Source: Sweltsa coloradensis (Eukaryota; Arthropoda; Insecta; Plecoptera; Chloroperlidae). From it: 64,000 bases of DNA. The stretch covers positions 310,001-374,000 of the forward strand of contig JAMZAV010000169.1 of the NCBI GenBank assembly GCA_024449915.1, in the 5' to 3' direction. Positions within the stretch are counted from its first letter, which is position 1. Each line of letters begins with the position of its first letter. This document shows positions 35,701 to 48,212 of the stretch, piece after piece. A program made the translations under genes and the position numbers. Below the pieces are notes generated by a model that did no database searches, had not been told where the DNA came from, and was given only the letters and a program-made list of their open reading frames with translations.

Positions 35701-36700
35701 GCTTTATTTTCATGTGTACCTTGTGTACTGATGAATGAAAGTTGATGTTTCATTCTATACCTTGGACCGTGTAGTAAAAAATAGTATCAATCAATATAAT
35801 TTATTGATTATCTATTAATTACGCTTTCCTTCCATGAAAACTTTCATGATATCAATATACCAACTTTTATTAGGAAAGATAACCACTAGGTCGTTTTATA
35901 GCAAATGTTAAAATTTGCCCCAACTATAAATCGTGGCCAGAACCTTCTGAGGTATATAACTTCAGTTAATTTGCTATTTTTACCACAATAAATGCGAAGT
36001 GATAGCTATATTATCCGATTATAACTTATCACTATTATATTTATGCTATATGTTACAATTTTAGGACAATATGCCGCGCTTCATAAAAGCAAGGCTACAT
36101 TATATTTTTTATTTCATTTCTTTATTCTTTTCGTTGTTACTTCTCTATATTCTAGATTCTAGAATAAGCACAACAATGTTGAAATTACGTGCGCTTTACA
36201 GCATTTACGCTTCAAGCTTCAAAACCCAATATAATGTACTGTACCATCGATAATATATGTGTATACATCCCTATCAACATCGGTATGCTGGTTAAATTCC
36301 CCAAAATCACTCAAAATGTTGTAATTAAATAATTGCATGTTTTGTGTTAAATTGTTTGTGTGTCGTGGGTTGGCATTCTTGCGGGTATTGAATGATTACA
36401 CAATTGGAATTCCATTGGCGCGCCTGTCACCGATATATTCGCCCAGCACACTGGCTGATTACAATAACCCCCCCTTTGCCAGGGGTAGCAAACGCTGCAA
36501 TTAATACACCATGAAGAATGCTCACAAGATTCCATTGATGTGTAAAAATCCTACAACACGATGGAATGTAAATACAACATAATGAAAAAACAAAGACTAA
36601 TCTGATTTAATGTTTTTTAATGTGTGATTCTAAGTACTTAATCTATTAATGCATAGCTCACAATGTGCATGGTAATTTGTATATTAGACTCAATACTTTA
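32800..36700. other. Mostly AT-rich stretch without a supported gene
   Basis: Short chance frames only. Repeat-free, GC-balanced patches lie at about 33360-33500 (containing ccgccatctttgcttag) and 36385-36520 (containing gcgcgcctgtcaccgata and tggctgattacaataac). These may be conserved non-coding DNA. 34960-35160 is very AT-rich with (TTA)n-like runs. Confidence 0.4.
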
Positions 36701-37114
36701 CGTAGTTATGTAAGAAGATACGTTAGGCCTAGTAGTCAAGTGAAAGCTACAAACAATGGTACCCGTTATACAACCTAAAAGTATGTACAATTTATTCATA
36801 CATGATTGACAACGAACGTGATTTTGTTGATTTGTTCCTATAGTAGTCCTACCATAAACGGAAGGGAGGTAAAGGGTTGGGAAGGGGGTGAAGGTGTGAC
36901 AAGGTGGGCTGAAAGTGTGATTTATGTGTTTTGGTTTACGGAAAACAAGCATGAAATTTTGCCATTTTATACAAATGATGATAGTGGAATCGACATTCAA
37001 ACACGGATTTGTCCCTTCCCTGCCGGTGTAGCAAACATGAGAAATGGTAGTGCATGTGATATACCAATGACATGGAGCCTCATCTGTAGCTGTCTGTCCG
37101 TGTACTGTTACTCC

Positions 37115-37640
37115 ACAGACACTGTCATACTGTCACTGGATAAAAACTCCACGGCTACTGACATACTGCACACTACAACAACACACATACAACTGTCACT
37201 GGATAAAACTGCCAGCCACATTCATACTGTCACTGCATACAAGAACGCGATGACAAAATGCCACTGCCCCCACCAGACACTGTCATCCTGTCACTGCATA
37301 CACGAGCGTGATGACAAACTGTCACTGCCCTCACCAGACACTGTCATACTGTCACTGGATAAAAACTCCACCGCTACTGTCATACTGTCAATGCATACAA
37401 CTGTCACTGGATAAAACTGCCAGCCACTGTCATTCAGTCACTGTATACAAGTACCAGCCACTGTCATGTTGTCAATTGTCTTTGTTATCAACTATCAACC
37501 ATTGTCATACTGTCACTTCATACAACTGCCAACCACTTTCCGACTGTCAATACATTGCAACCACCAGCCACTATCATTCTGTCACTGCATACATCTACCA
37601 GTCACTGTCATACTGTCACATCACACAGCCACTGTCATAG
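37115..37640. repeat. Degenerate minisatellite built on actgtcatactgtcactg
   Basis: Many variants of cactgtcatactgtcactg alternate with ggataaaa or catacaa spacers, with unit lengths of roughly 35 bp and larger composite repeats (a block with gcgatgacaaa recurs about 66 bp apart). The long open frames here, including one of 202 codons starting at 36806, come largely from this repetition and are not supported as genes. Confidence 0.85.
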
Positions 37641-37699
37641 CACCTGTACTAATGGTTTCTCTGTAATTCAAGGGGGACTGTAATGTATTTTCTCACCCT

Positions 37700-40600
37700 T
37701 GCAGCTATTATCTGACTACAACTAACATCAGAATGGAATTCTCCACAACGATGTGTGATTTCTCCCACACTTTGCTTGATTCTACCCCTCCCTGTTTAGC
37801 ACATAGCTCACATAACTTCCATGTACATGACATCAAGGGGCGAATTAGTGTTACCCAGCTTTGGAGCAAGGCAATACAGAAATTATGCTTTCAAATGACA
37901 TCTTACACGAGTATGAAAATGGGATCATTGTGCGATTTCTTCAGGAATCAATGGGTGCTCGTCAGGTCTTATTTCTACATTGATTAGCTTTATATTTAGT
38001 AAAACCTCTTATGAATCGCTATATTTACAAGTGCTATACAAGCTATAAGTATTTCTCATCTACGAAATAAATCTTGTTTATAGTTGCTCATGTTGAACAG
38101 AAAAATATATGCATTTATGATAGTGAAAGCTTATTTGGGTTCGATCACATTTTGAGTTTTTGAGTTGACTGAATAAATCAAGTAACTGTTCCATGGTGAA
38201 TTAGGATGAAAAATTCTTGGTTTTAATGTTAATGTGATTATCTAAGAAGCAATAATTTTGATTTATCGCCACTAGTAAATTAAACTTTAAACTTTTTGAA
38301 AACAATCTGCTAATATACACCCATACCTTGTTGAAGGTAGATAAATAAAAAAATGTGGTCTTCCAAATATGTCTGAATTTATTACAGCGATTCAATCATA
38401 TGTAAAAATGACATTTTAGAGTGTCACTATATTTTTTTTTGAAGATGTGATATCAACAAAACATGACACATCTGTCAGAAATACCTTGAACAAAATATGC
38501 ACGTTGGTGTGGAATTTTGTGTCTATTTCGGTATGACGCAGTATCAAATCTATATGATTGTGGAACAAATTTGGTAAAAAAACGCATATTATTTAAAATA
38601 GAAAACTTCTAAATTATAGCTGCACAATTACAGCGGGAGATAATTTCTATACACTGTCACATACATTCCATGTTTGTACGAACCTCTATTCCATGGTCTA
38701 CATCGGTTCTACTTGCAGTTGTCTAGGGTTTTTAGGGTGCGTCGTGTATTTGGGAAGGAGTGCCTAAGTGCTTTTAAGAACACAATCCCAGCATTCTCCG
38801 TCTTTGAGGAAACCCTTATCAGTCAGGATAACCAACGTCCGATAATACAGACCTACCGTATTAGGGCCTTGTATGTTAGCAATGAGCCACTTCTGACGGT
38901 AAACAACATACAAGCTCAATGTTCGAGGTAGATCAATTTATCGACTCTAAAAGGCACGTGTGGTATTTTGAGATGTTATGAAATAGTTTATTTTTAATCT
39001 TGTCTTGTCTTCTGTTCTGCCAAGCGCTTTGTGTTTTGTTGTGGCCAGGACTTGAAGTTGGAGCCCCACGCGTGTTCACTTCATGCGCTGATGAACTATA
39101 CACCCAACTGAAAAACTGAAATATTAAAATTAATGAAAAGAGCGTAAAGAATTGTTTAAATATTTGTCAGCTTGCTTTGCATCAAACAGGCCTTCGCTTT
39201 GACGTAATAAGCGAGTTTCTAATCTAGTAATTCGCCCTGGGCAAGGTATTGGGCCTTTGAACGCCTACAATAAGGTGCTGTCTACCTTCTAACTAATAGA
39301 GGAACATTAATTAATGTTGCTTCTCCACACATATTACGGCCAATTTAGCTTATTTTTAAAGATGTGTTAAAAACGGTTATTCTGGACTTAGATAAATGTT
39401 CACCTTATGTTTGTTGACATAATTGTTTCTGCTTTATCAAGAATTTTGAGAGGATGAGTGAGTTTAATATTAGTTAATTTGTACAATGTACAAATTTGCT
39501 TAATGCAAGAGGCTGGTTGAGGTCATAAAAGGGCATGCATGGTTTGCGTTGGGCCCATAAGTCGACTGACCACAATTGTTCAAGGCAAGAAAACTTTCAA
39601 CAATGATGATTCTAATTTCTAATTGAAATGGGTATGAATAGTATGAGCGTGTATGAACAGATCCGTCATATTGTACAAAGCTAGTTCGAAACCTTACAAA
39701 ATAAATGACTTTATTTTAAATCTCAATCCCTCTGGAAATTCTAGAGAAATATAGTATAAATAGTTTTGTCACTGGCCGCCTAAACTAACCACATATCCGG
39801 AAAGATACTTGCGTGGTCGCGCTCCCAAACGATAATCAAATTTCATAGCTCACCAATATTGTATTCTCGATTCTAGAATACAATATTCATAGAATTGTAT
39901 TGCATTATTGGTTCTTGTAGAGTTGTGAATGACATGTAATTATATTTTATGTCTTGAATTAATTCTAAAACACTTATTCGTTTTTTGTATTCGCACGCGC
40001 GTTTATTTGCGTCATTAATTCAAGATAAAAACTTATCCCTAATTTGTTGTCTAGCTTCCGGGATGGCCATAAAAGATATCCATTGGAACGACGTCAGTGA
40101 AATAATGTGACAATTATATTACACATGTTTCATGAGTAGCCGATCAGTATCAGAACATAATTTGACGATTAGTTCAATGGAAGAGGGGAAGAGGGGGGGT
40201 GGCGGCAGGTGTGGGGGAATGGGTTACTTTGTTTACATGTACAAGCCTAAATGTCCGTCCGTCCATTCCGTGCATGTTTTAGCGCACCCCCTCAATGAAC
40301 TATTCGTTTACACCACAGTGTATAATCATGGTACGCGCAATTAAATGTACTTTATTCATCAGCACAGTGACGGAAAACAACACCCGCTTTTCTTTGTATA
40401 TGCGTTAGTTGTGATGTGACGCAGTGCGTCTAGGCCGCTTTATCCTGTAGCAGAGCAAGGAACCAACCCAGCGACGTATAAATCCATGTCAGGTGGTAAA
40501 TGTGGCGACACTGTAACTTCGATTAGTGTGATTACTCGATGAATACAGAGAAGCGGGCAATGCTTTCTATATGTATGGCCAATGAACACTCAACTTGGGA

Positions 40601-41810
40601 ATCGCTAGGGAAATTCACGAGGCAAATGATTTTTTTTTACTAAAATTCATGTGAAATCTACATTTTTGTTTTGTTATAATACCAGGCAAGACCAAATGAC
40701 AAGCACAAAATTATTATTACACCCCCGGTAGAAACCATAGACGAGCTAATATCAGAGCCAGTGGCGTATTAAAAGAGGGTAGTAGATAATACCACTACCT
40801 TCCTCAAAAATTATTTGAAAAAATTTGATAAAGATATTGGTATACATGTATAGGCGAGATCAAGAACAGTGAAGTGTTATATTTGATGCAACTCAAAAAC
40901 CAAAATTGAAAAGATGGAGGTGATATGAAATTAGAGGGAAAATGAAAAGATACAGGAACCGCGAAAATTATTAATAGCGTGAAAAAATACATGTGTTAGC
41001 AATTTTACTTTCGTTTGTACATTCACTTTTACATTTCATATTAGATTTTGTTTTGTTTTAAAAAAAACAAGCGATATTTCCTAAATTTTGAATGTTGGTG
41101 CTTGTTCACTTTTATTTTTGTTATTTTTGTTAAAATGTATTTACGCTTTATTCAATGATCATGGGTTAAAAACAAAAGAAAACTTCTTTGGCATCTTTGA
41201 CGCAAAAAGCGTACGATAACTACAACGTCAAAATCCATATGCGTCTAACCATGCACTTCAATTTTAATTAAGCCATTTATTTATTTGATTTGATTTTTTC
41301 TTTTTCTTATCTCTAATCGTGTATCGTTTGGCACGCCAGAAAAAAATCGTTGGTGGGCGAAGTCTGGACGGGAGTCCGCATGTTATGTAGCCCTGATATA
41401 TACAATACATTACGCACGGATAAAGCCTACTCATCTTGTCACTTTACCTGATGGCCGAAGAGCAGTAGGTCCTACACGAATTACAAACCAATTAAGTAGA
41501 GAGCTAACTAAAATATTAGTGTATTGTAATTAAATGTGGTACAAATTTACAACCATTTTTCAAACTTTTCTTAAATAATTGTATTTTGCTGCCATACAGT
41601 CCAACTATGTGTTTCGGGTGTGTAAATGAAATATGAAATAAAATTGAAGTAATTATTGTATTTGTTTCAACAATGTATTTCAAAAGTATCTTCAGTTAGG
41701 TGTGAATTCCTTCTGCTAACCGGGTCAGATAAAAAACCGTTCTGGTTTACTTCATTGTTGGTCGAATAAATTTATGAGTAACAATTGAAATTTGAAAATA
41801 TCCACAAAAG
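37700..41810. other. AT-rich stretch without a supported gene
   Basis: No recognisable gene. A small perfect inverted repeat is annotated at 39855. A G-rich patch occurs at 40180-40220. An 85-codon frame at 38674-38931 has no motif, repeat or splice signal. Confidence 0.5.
39855..39887. repeat. Perfect 13-bp inverted repeat
   Basis: The arms aatattgtattct and agaatacaatatt are separated by 7 bases. It could form a hairpin or be a dyad protein-binding site. It is short and AT-rich, so chance is possible. Confidence 0.8.
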
Positions 41811-43007
41811 ATTTCTTCGAAATTGACAATGATATAGAATGTTGGTACCTAAAACATCGGAACCGGCGCCTCCACCAAATACTTGATTTTTTTTAAAAAT
41901 TTGCTGAGTAAATTGTGTTATTCTTGTTGAGTAATCTTTTATAAACCCACTTATATTTACCCATGAAGTGGATATGTTTTGCTATAGTGCTTGCAAAGGC
42001 TCAATCATAGCTGCTGGGCTAGTCTGGTAGTTGAGAATCAGCAGAAAAAGTAGATCAGTGTTTCTTCGGAATGGAAAATGATCGGCATACACTTTAACAC
42101 AACATTGTAATTTTTACCAAAATCTTGATTTCAAAAACATGGCTGAGTGAAGATTCTAATTCTTGTTGACTAATTTTTTTATCTACCTATTAATCTTTTG
42201 CAAGTCGGTATATTTCCTATGGTGCTAACAAAGTCTCAATTTGAGCAGCTGGGCTAGTCTGGCAGTTGAGAATCTGCAGAAGGAAGTAGATCAGTGTTTC
42301 TTCGGAATGGACAATGATCATCAGTTTTTTGAACAAAACATCGGAACCGGCGCCTCCACCAAATACTTGATTTCAAAATAACATGACAGAGTGAAGATTC
42401 TAATTCTTGATGATTTATCTTTATCTACCTACACCAATCTTTGTTGCAAGTCAGTATATTTTCCAATGGGGCTTACAAAGGCTCAATTTGAGCAGATGAG
42501 CTATAGTCTGGTAAGTTAAGAATCTGCAGAAGGAAATAGATCACTGTTTCTTCGGAATGGACAATGTTCATCAGTATTTTGTACCTCGAAATCGGAACCG
42601 GCACCTCCACCAAATACTTGATTTAAAAAAAACATGACTGAGTGAAGATTCTGATTCTTGTTGATAAATCTCTTATCCACCTATATTAATCTCTGTTGCA
42701 AGTCGGTATATTTTCCAATGGTGCTTACAAGGCTCAATTTGAGCAGCTGGGCTATAGTCTGACAGTTGAGAATCTGCAGAAGGAAGTAGATCAGTGTTTC
42801 TTCAGAATGGACAATGACCATCAGTTTTTTGTACTTTGGACCCGGCGCCTCCACCAAATACTTGAATTAAAAAACATGGCTGAGTGAAGATTATAATTCT
42901 TGTTGGCTAATCTTTTATCTACCTACTAATCTCTTTTGCAAGTCGGTATATTTCCTATGGTACTAACAAAGTCTCAATTCGAGCAGCTGGGCTAGTCTGA
43001 TAGTTGA

Positions 43008-43406
43008 TTAGTATTAGTATTAGTAGTTTAAGGGCGCTTTAACAGCTAAGATTATTCGCGCCTCCAAGATAAAACAATTTCTATAAGTGTGAGTTACCAC
43101 CATGTTTACTTCTTTCCAGGGGGAGGAACGTAAGGGGAGACGCGGGGGGACAAGGGGTGGACAGGCCTGTGCTGGTCAGAACCAGCCACAAGCGTATGGG
43201 GAGGGCAGGGGTTCCCCCACGTCGTGGTTGTCTTCGTCTGTGTCATCCGTCCGTGTTGTCATTGTCGTCGCTGTCGGGGAGGTAGTCAAAGGGAAGGGGA
43301 GAGTTCCCCGACGACGACCTAGAGCTCGCCATTAGTTTCAGGGAATGAAATTCCCCTACTCACGGGCCAAACCACGGGAAGGTTGCGAGTTGGACTTTGA
43401 TGGCCC
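43008..43406 (-). mobile_element. Internally deleted LINE-derived element nested in the array
   Basis: The 12-bp duplication tctgatagttga flanks the insert at 42996-43007 and 43407-43418 and continues correctly into the array unit on both sides. On the minus strand the element begins with a GC-rich leader, has a short frame and ends with cttagctgttaaagcgccct, then an (actaat)n tail. That end resembles the 3' end of the LINE at 23466-23852. The element thus joins a 5' region to a LINE-type 3' end with no reverse transcriptase between, so it is a non-autonomous derivative. Confidence 0.85.
43243..43332 (-). CDS. Short frame in the non-autonomous element, 29 residues
   Basis: The frame from the ATG at 43332-43330 reads MASSRSSSGNSPLPFDYLPD then SDDNDNTDG and stops. 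It lies directly after the GC-rich leader, where an ORF1 start would be expected, and is probably the first codons of a gag-like ORF1 cut short by an internal deletion. It has no function of its own that can be seen. Confidence 0.35.
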   Translation of the reverse strand: MASSRSSSGNSPLPFDYLPDSDDNDNTDG

Positions 43407-44281
43407 TCTGATAGTTGAGAATCTGCAGAAGGAAGTAGATCAGTATTTCTTCAGAATAGACAATGATCATCAGTATTTTGTACCTCAAACATAGGAACCG
43501 GCGCCTACACCAAATACTTGATTTCAAAAAAACATGACTGAAATTAGATTCTAATTCTTGTTGATTTATATCTTATCTACCTATACTAATCTCTGTTGCA
43601 AGTCGGTGTATTTTCCAATGGTGCTTACAAAGGCTCAATTTGAGCAGCTGTGTTATAGTCTGGTAGTTAAGAATCTGCAGAAGGAAGTAGATCAGTGTTT
43701 CTTCGGAATTGACTATCATCAGTATTTTGTACCTCAAACATCGGAACCTGCACCTCCACCAAATAATTGATTTAAAAAAAAAATAACTGAGTGAAGATTC
43801 TAATTCTTGTTGATTTATCTTGTATCTTCCTATACTAATCTCTGTTGCGAGCCGGTATATTTTCCAATGGTGCTTACAAAGGCTCAATTTGAGCAGCTGG
43901 GCTAGTCTGGTAGTTGAGAATCTGCAGAAGGAAGTAGATCAGTGTTTCTTCGGAATGGACAATGATCATCAGTTTTTTTGTACCTTGGACCCGGCGCCTC
44001 CACCAAATACTTGATTTAAAAAAAAACATGACTGAGTGAAGATTCTAATTCTTTTTGACTTATCTTTTATCTACCTATGAATATCTCCCCAAAGTGGGTA
44101 TGTTTACCTATGGTGCTTGCAAAGGCTGCTGGACTAGTCTTGATAGTTAAGAATCTGCATAAAGAAGACTGTAGGTACTTCTTATACACCCTACACCCCA
44201 ACAAACAATTTGTGGTTATTGCTTTCTTTTTACATTTTGATTCACACAACATTGTTTGTATTTGTAGCTTTTCTCTTCAGG

Positions 44282-44496
44282 GGAATCAGGGAGGTCAGGG
44301 ACCTTGTTTTGAACCGAGGGTCGGTCTAGTAATTTCAGTAGAACGAGCACCAGGGCTAGAGGATGAAAGTTTATTTTTGATTTTATCATTCCTGACTCTA
44401 AAACTTTTTCAGAGTTGCTTATTGTTAGATGATTACATGCAAGCTGAGGCTTCCAAAACGACCCTGCATTTACATGTTAAGTTTACAATTAGTTAG
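44282..44496 (+). other. Possible exon downstream of the array
   Basis: A good acceptor (tagcttttctcttcag, ending about 44280) is followed by an open frame reading GNQGGQGPCFEPRVGLVISV and then a hydrophobic and an acidic segment, stopping at 44496. It lies directly after the last array unit on the same strand, so it could be the true last exon of the gene whose exon was multiplied. There is no family match, and chance remains likely. Confidence 0.2.
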
Positions 44497-44821
44497 TTTT
44501 TAATTGTTAGTTGCTATGATAATTTTGTGTGTTCTCCATCTGTCTGGTGAAAGCAGAAGCACAGAATACTAGTTGATTGAGCAACTACTAATTGCTGCAC
44601 TAATCATCAGCAGGTGGCATTTCGCTGAATGTTCGTCATTTGAGTCTATTAGTCATTTGTGTAATTTGACTTTACCAATTACGTTTTTTTTTAAAATGAT
44701 ACACCCTTCTTGACAAATATTGATAAGTTCATGCTGTGCAAAAAAAATCCCGTTCTTTATGGATTATGCATAAATCATGGATTATGGATCATTTAACAAT
44801 TGCATTTAGAGTAATAATTGC

Positions 44822-45195
44822 ATAGGGTATTCTTCAAGGATGTAGGGGTATTCCACAGGGATCTAGCAATGCATAGAGTGTTACGTGTGACCGGGGTATT
44901 CCACAGGGATCTAGCAATGCATAGAGTGTTACGTGTGACCGGGGTATTCCACAGGGATCTAGCAATGCATAGAGTGTTACGTGTGACCGGGGTATTCCAC
45001 AGGGATCTAGCAATGCATAGAGTGTTACGTGTGACCGGGGTATTCACAGGGATCTAGCAATGCATAGTGTTACGTGTGACCGGGGTATTCCACAGGGATC
45101 TAGCAATGCATAGAGTGTTACGTGTGACCGGGGTATTCCACAGGGATCTAGCAATGCATAGAGCGTTACGTGTGGAGGGGGGTGGTTCCACAGGG
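44822..45195. repeat. 48-bp minisatellite, about eight copies
   Basis: Units headed by ggggtattcc start at 44845, 44893, 44941, 44989, 45037, 45082 and 45130, with a diverged unit at 45178 and a partial one before 44845. Central units are identical, while one (45037) has small deletions. Because 48 is divisible by three, both strands have long open frames (for example repeated VTGVFHRDLAMHRVLR). These are products of periodicity and not called as genes. Confidence 0.95.
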
Positions 45196-45439
45196 ACTGC
45201 AAAGCTCAGACGTTCGGTGCCTGGTCTTTTCCGACCGGTCAAGCCAGACTAACTGTTGTGCTGCGACCCGGGGTATAGACGGGCTGAAATGTTTCTATCG
45301 CGTCATTCAATCACAACGTGGGTTAGGGGGATGGAAGGGTGGGGGTATTTTCACACAGAGGAGTGCAACTAGGTTATTCAGTGAAAATGAGTGTGTAACT
45401 GCATCGGCTCGCCAACTGGGTTTTGTCATTTAGTATTGC

Positions 45440-45965
45440 TCGCGTCGTGTCAAAACCACATCATACAAGCATGCGTGCCTACTTGTGTTGCTTGCTGACC
45501 CGCCAAGTGGCTTTAACACATGTGGCGCTTGCATTACATTTCAACTTAACGTATGAATTTACAAACAAGTCACTCTGGATGGGTCCATAAATTTATGGTG
45601 CCCGGGGTTATTTATAAAATACATAATCAACGAAGTAGGTAATCGTGCAATCTAAGTATAAATTTATTTTGTGTCTGATGTGTAGCTATTCATTCATCAA
45701 TATTCGCAAATTAGTAGAATTCCGCGTTTCGTGTTTATACAAGAGTACTTACATCATACACGCCATGTTCGTGGCACTTAATCAATTTGTTGTTGTCTTG
45801 GGTTTGACTCCGGGGGAGTGCTTTAACACATTGTGTTGACAACGCTTGTTTACAACTTTAACTTACGTAGATATTGACAAACAAGCTCCTTGTAGAGTGC
45901 ATTAAATCATTTTCTGTCCCCGAATACTAAACACGCAATCAAAGAACATAAATAAGGAATGGTGG
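45440..45965. repeat. Diverged tandem duplication, about 0.3-kb period
   Basis: The landmarks catcataca, gtggctttaacacat, caacttaacgta, gacaaacaag-like acaaacaagt and atcaacgaa recur in the same order as catcataca, gtgctttaacacatt, actttaacttacgta, gacaaacaagc and atcaaagaa, about 305 bp further on. Similarity is interrupted by indels, so the duplication is old. Confidence 0.6.
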
Positions 45966-48212
45966 ATCGAGGGGGAAATTCTTATGTTTGTGTCTGGATT
46001 GTGAGCTCAATACACACCATATTGAAATATGGAGATTGTCACACTGTTTCTTAATCAACAACAAGAAAGAGCTCACAGCAAACGTACGACACTATGATCC
46101 TGGCTGGCACTATTCCCACCATCAGTAATCTCGTCTTGAGCTTCCAACTGCCTTGCGACATTCTTTACCAAACATCAACATACTACGTCTTATGTGACAC
46201 CTGAAATGTGACACATCGCAAGGTCATTCATTTTACCAAAATAAATTCTAAATCATTTGTTTACGGTTCATTAAATCCAGGTTCTAAAATAAATATTATC
46301 TTATTATCACTTTAGGGCAATGGTTGTCCTTAATACAAATAATAGTAATAATTATTGTAATGTATTTTATTACTAAAAAGTTGTTTTCATGTTTACATTT
46401 AAATTAAGTGTATGTATCATAAGTCCACAAATTAGCAGCATATACAAATATGATGCACACAACTCGTACTCATATTCGAGTCGAGATCAACAGCTAACAT
46501 TCATCTATTATCTCTCTCCGGTACCCATTTTATAACCTTATGATATAATAACCATGGGCATATTACGTACAAAGAATGGAACATAAAACAGAAGAAAGAC
46601 TACAATTTTGTAAATGACAAATTTTAGAGAAACGGAATTTTGATAATATTCAAAACAGCAGCTGTTTGGTTACTCTGCAAAATTTTATTTATTTTGTATG
46701 ATTATTTTTTATTTGGTGAAGGTTAAAAGGAACATTTGGTTGAGCTTTAACAGAGCATTCCGTTTCGGGATACTCATAAAACATGGAAGTAATTATTTTT
46801 ATCGCATTTTGAGTGTGCATGTAAAATACGTAATTGTTTTACTTAAATGCTGGAATGTTTGTGACAGATTGCCATCAATGAGAACGCTAAAACGCGAAGA
46901 ACGAACGCATTAAAATATAATTTGTTCCTCTCTTCGCTAATTAGGATATAATTAACGTAAAATGTACTTGTGCTGTGTATGAACGTTTTTCTGTATGTCC
47001 GGACCCTCTGTTCCCACGCAAATAATTTCGGTAACTTGTCGTTTTCGTCGAAATAAAATAGCATAATTATTTTATAAGTATAGGACCTAAGATTTTTAAT
47101 TTCGAGGACATGTTTGTTTTAAAATATCTTGGCAAGATTAATTTCACGAGTGTAATCAACACTGTATGGTCCCTATTCTCGCCCTGCGATATTATATGTT
47201 ATTTACGATGACCACAGTCAGGCAAGATACATCTCACAACTAATAAGTTGTCTTCATAAGTTTTGAATAACATTTTCCAATGGACCGAATTCATCCCATA
47301 ACCCTATCCGTTTAACCCCTGCGATAACTTCACGGATAATAATTATCATAGTGTACTGATTGACTCATATAAAATATTGTCGCATGCACAGTTTTAAATG
47401 GTGAGGAAAAAGTAATTAGGCCTATTGGATATATTATTATTTTGACATAAGTTTCATCATTAATACTGTTAATGGCAAAAACTCAAAGTTGGATAAGGAA
47501 ATTTAGGTGGGCTTAACATTAATTGTGACTATCAAAGTTTGGGCTACGTAATTTTGATTGTTGTTAATAATTCCAGTCAACCTGGAAAGTTCTATTTGTG
47601 GTTTATGAAACTGTCATTATGGTCTACTTTATTATTTCATTCACATTGGTTAATTGACAGTACAACTAGTTGGCTTGTGTATAAAACAATTTCAATTACG
47701 ACGTTACGATTTTCATTTTTAAAAATATGTCAAACATATGTTATTTAGTCTCTATAAACTTTCTATCAATAGCTGTTCACTTCTGAACAAATTTTATATA
47801 TAAAATACTTTGTTTACAGTTAAAACTAGGCTAATGTGGCGATATTGGGAAAATATATAAATATAAATGCCTGTTCAATGTTCATCAGTGTATTTCTTCT
47901 CTTGCTTGTATAGGTATGTCACCTTGACATAATATGCTTGGCTACGACTAATAACGAATCAAAAATTACTAATTACTGACTTCTCTGAATGAGAATTGCT
48001 TTACAACTGTTTTTATTCTTATTTTGCACGATGTTTAAATTAGTCTTGTTAAAGGGTTAATTATATAACTATTTGTCAATCTCAATCATTTTCTTAATGG
48101 CTAAACTAAGTAATTAAACCACAACATATAAGTCTTTACTTTAATAAGTTTTTCAATGAAATTAAACTTAAAAAAACAATAAAAACTAATAATAATTGTT
48201 TTATGTTTTCAG
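45966..48212. other. AT-rich stretch without a supported gene; possible intron
   Basis: No recognisable element or gene. It runs directly into the acceptor of the exon candidate at 48213 and so may be intron. Confidence 0.4.

Larger units (their letters stand above)
41815..44200 (+). repeat. Tandem array of about eight 245-bp exon-like units
   Basis: Units are spaced 244-251 bp, with the common segment gagaatctgcagaagga seen near 42025, 42270, 42515, 42765, 43420, 43670, 43920 and 44145 (diverged in the first and last). Most units carry, in order, tactaat (branch-site-like), ctctgttgcaag (acceptor-like) and a frame containing AQFEQLGYSLVVENLQKEVD, then QCFFGMDNDHQFFVP and EPAPPPNT, then a stop. 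Several units are frameshifted by a 2-base deletion (gggctagtc versus gggctatagtc), and the first and last are badly eroded. One unit is interrupted by the retroelement at 43008-43406. This could be a multiplied last exon of a dead gene or the internal tandem repeat of a transposon. No protein family was recognised. Confidence 0.85.

Noticed and set aside
36806..37414. 202-codon open frame on the plus strand
   Set aside because: More than a third of it lies in the degenerate minisatellite at 37115-37640, and the remainder has no motif or splice context. The openness comes from the repeat.
43102..43335. Plus-strand 77-codon frame with an acceptor-like tttacttctttccag before it
   Set aside because: It is the antisense of the nested retroelement at 43008-43406, defined by its target-site duplication.
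43573..43887. 104-codon minus-strand frame
   Set aside because: It is antisense to two adjacent units of the 245-bp array and simply repeats itself.
44793..45252. Protein genes made of repeated VFHRDLAMHRVLR or NTLCIARSLWNTPV units
   Set aside because: Both strands are open only because the minisatellite period is 48 bp, a multiple of three.
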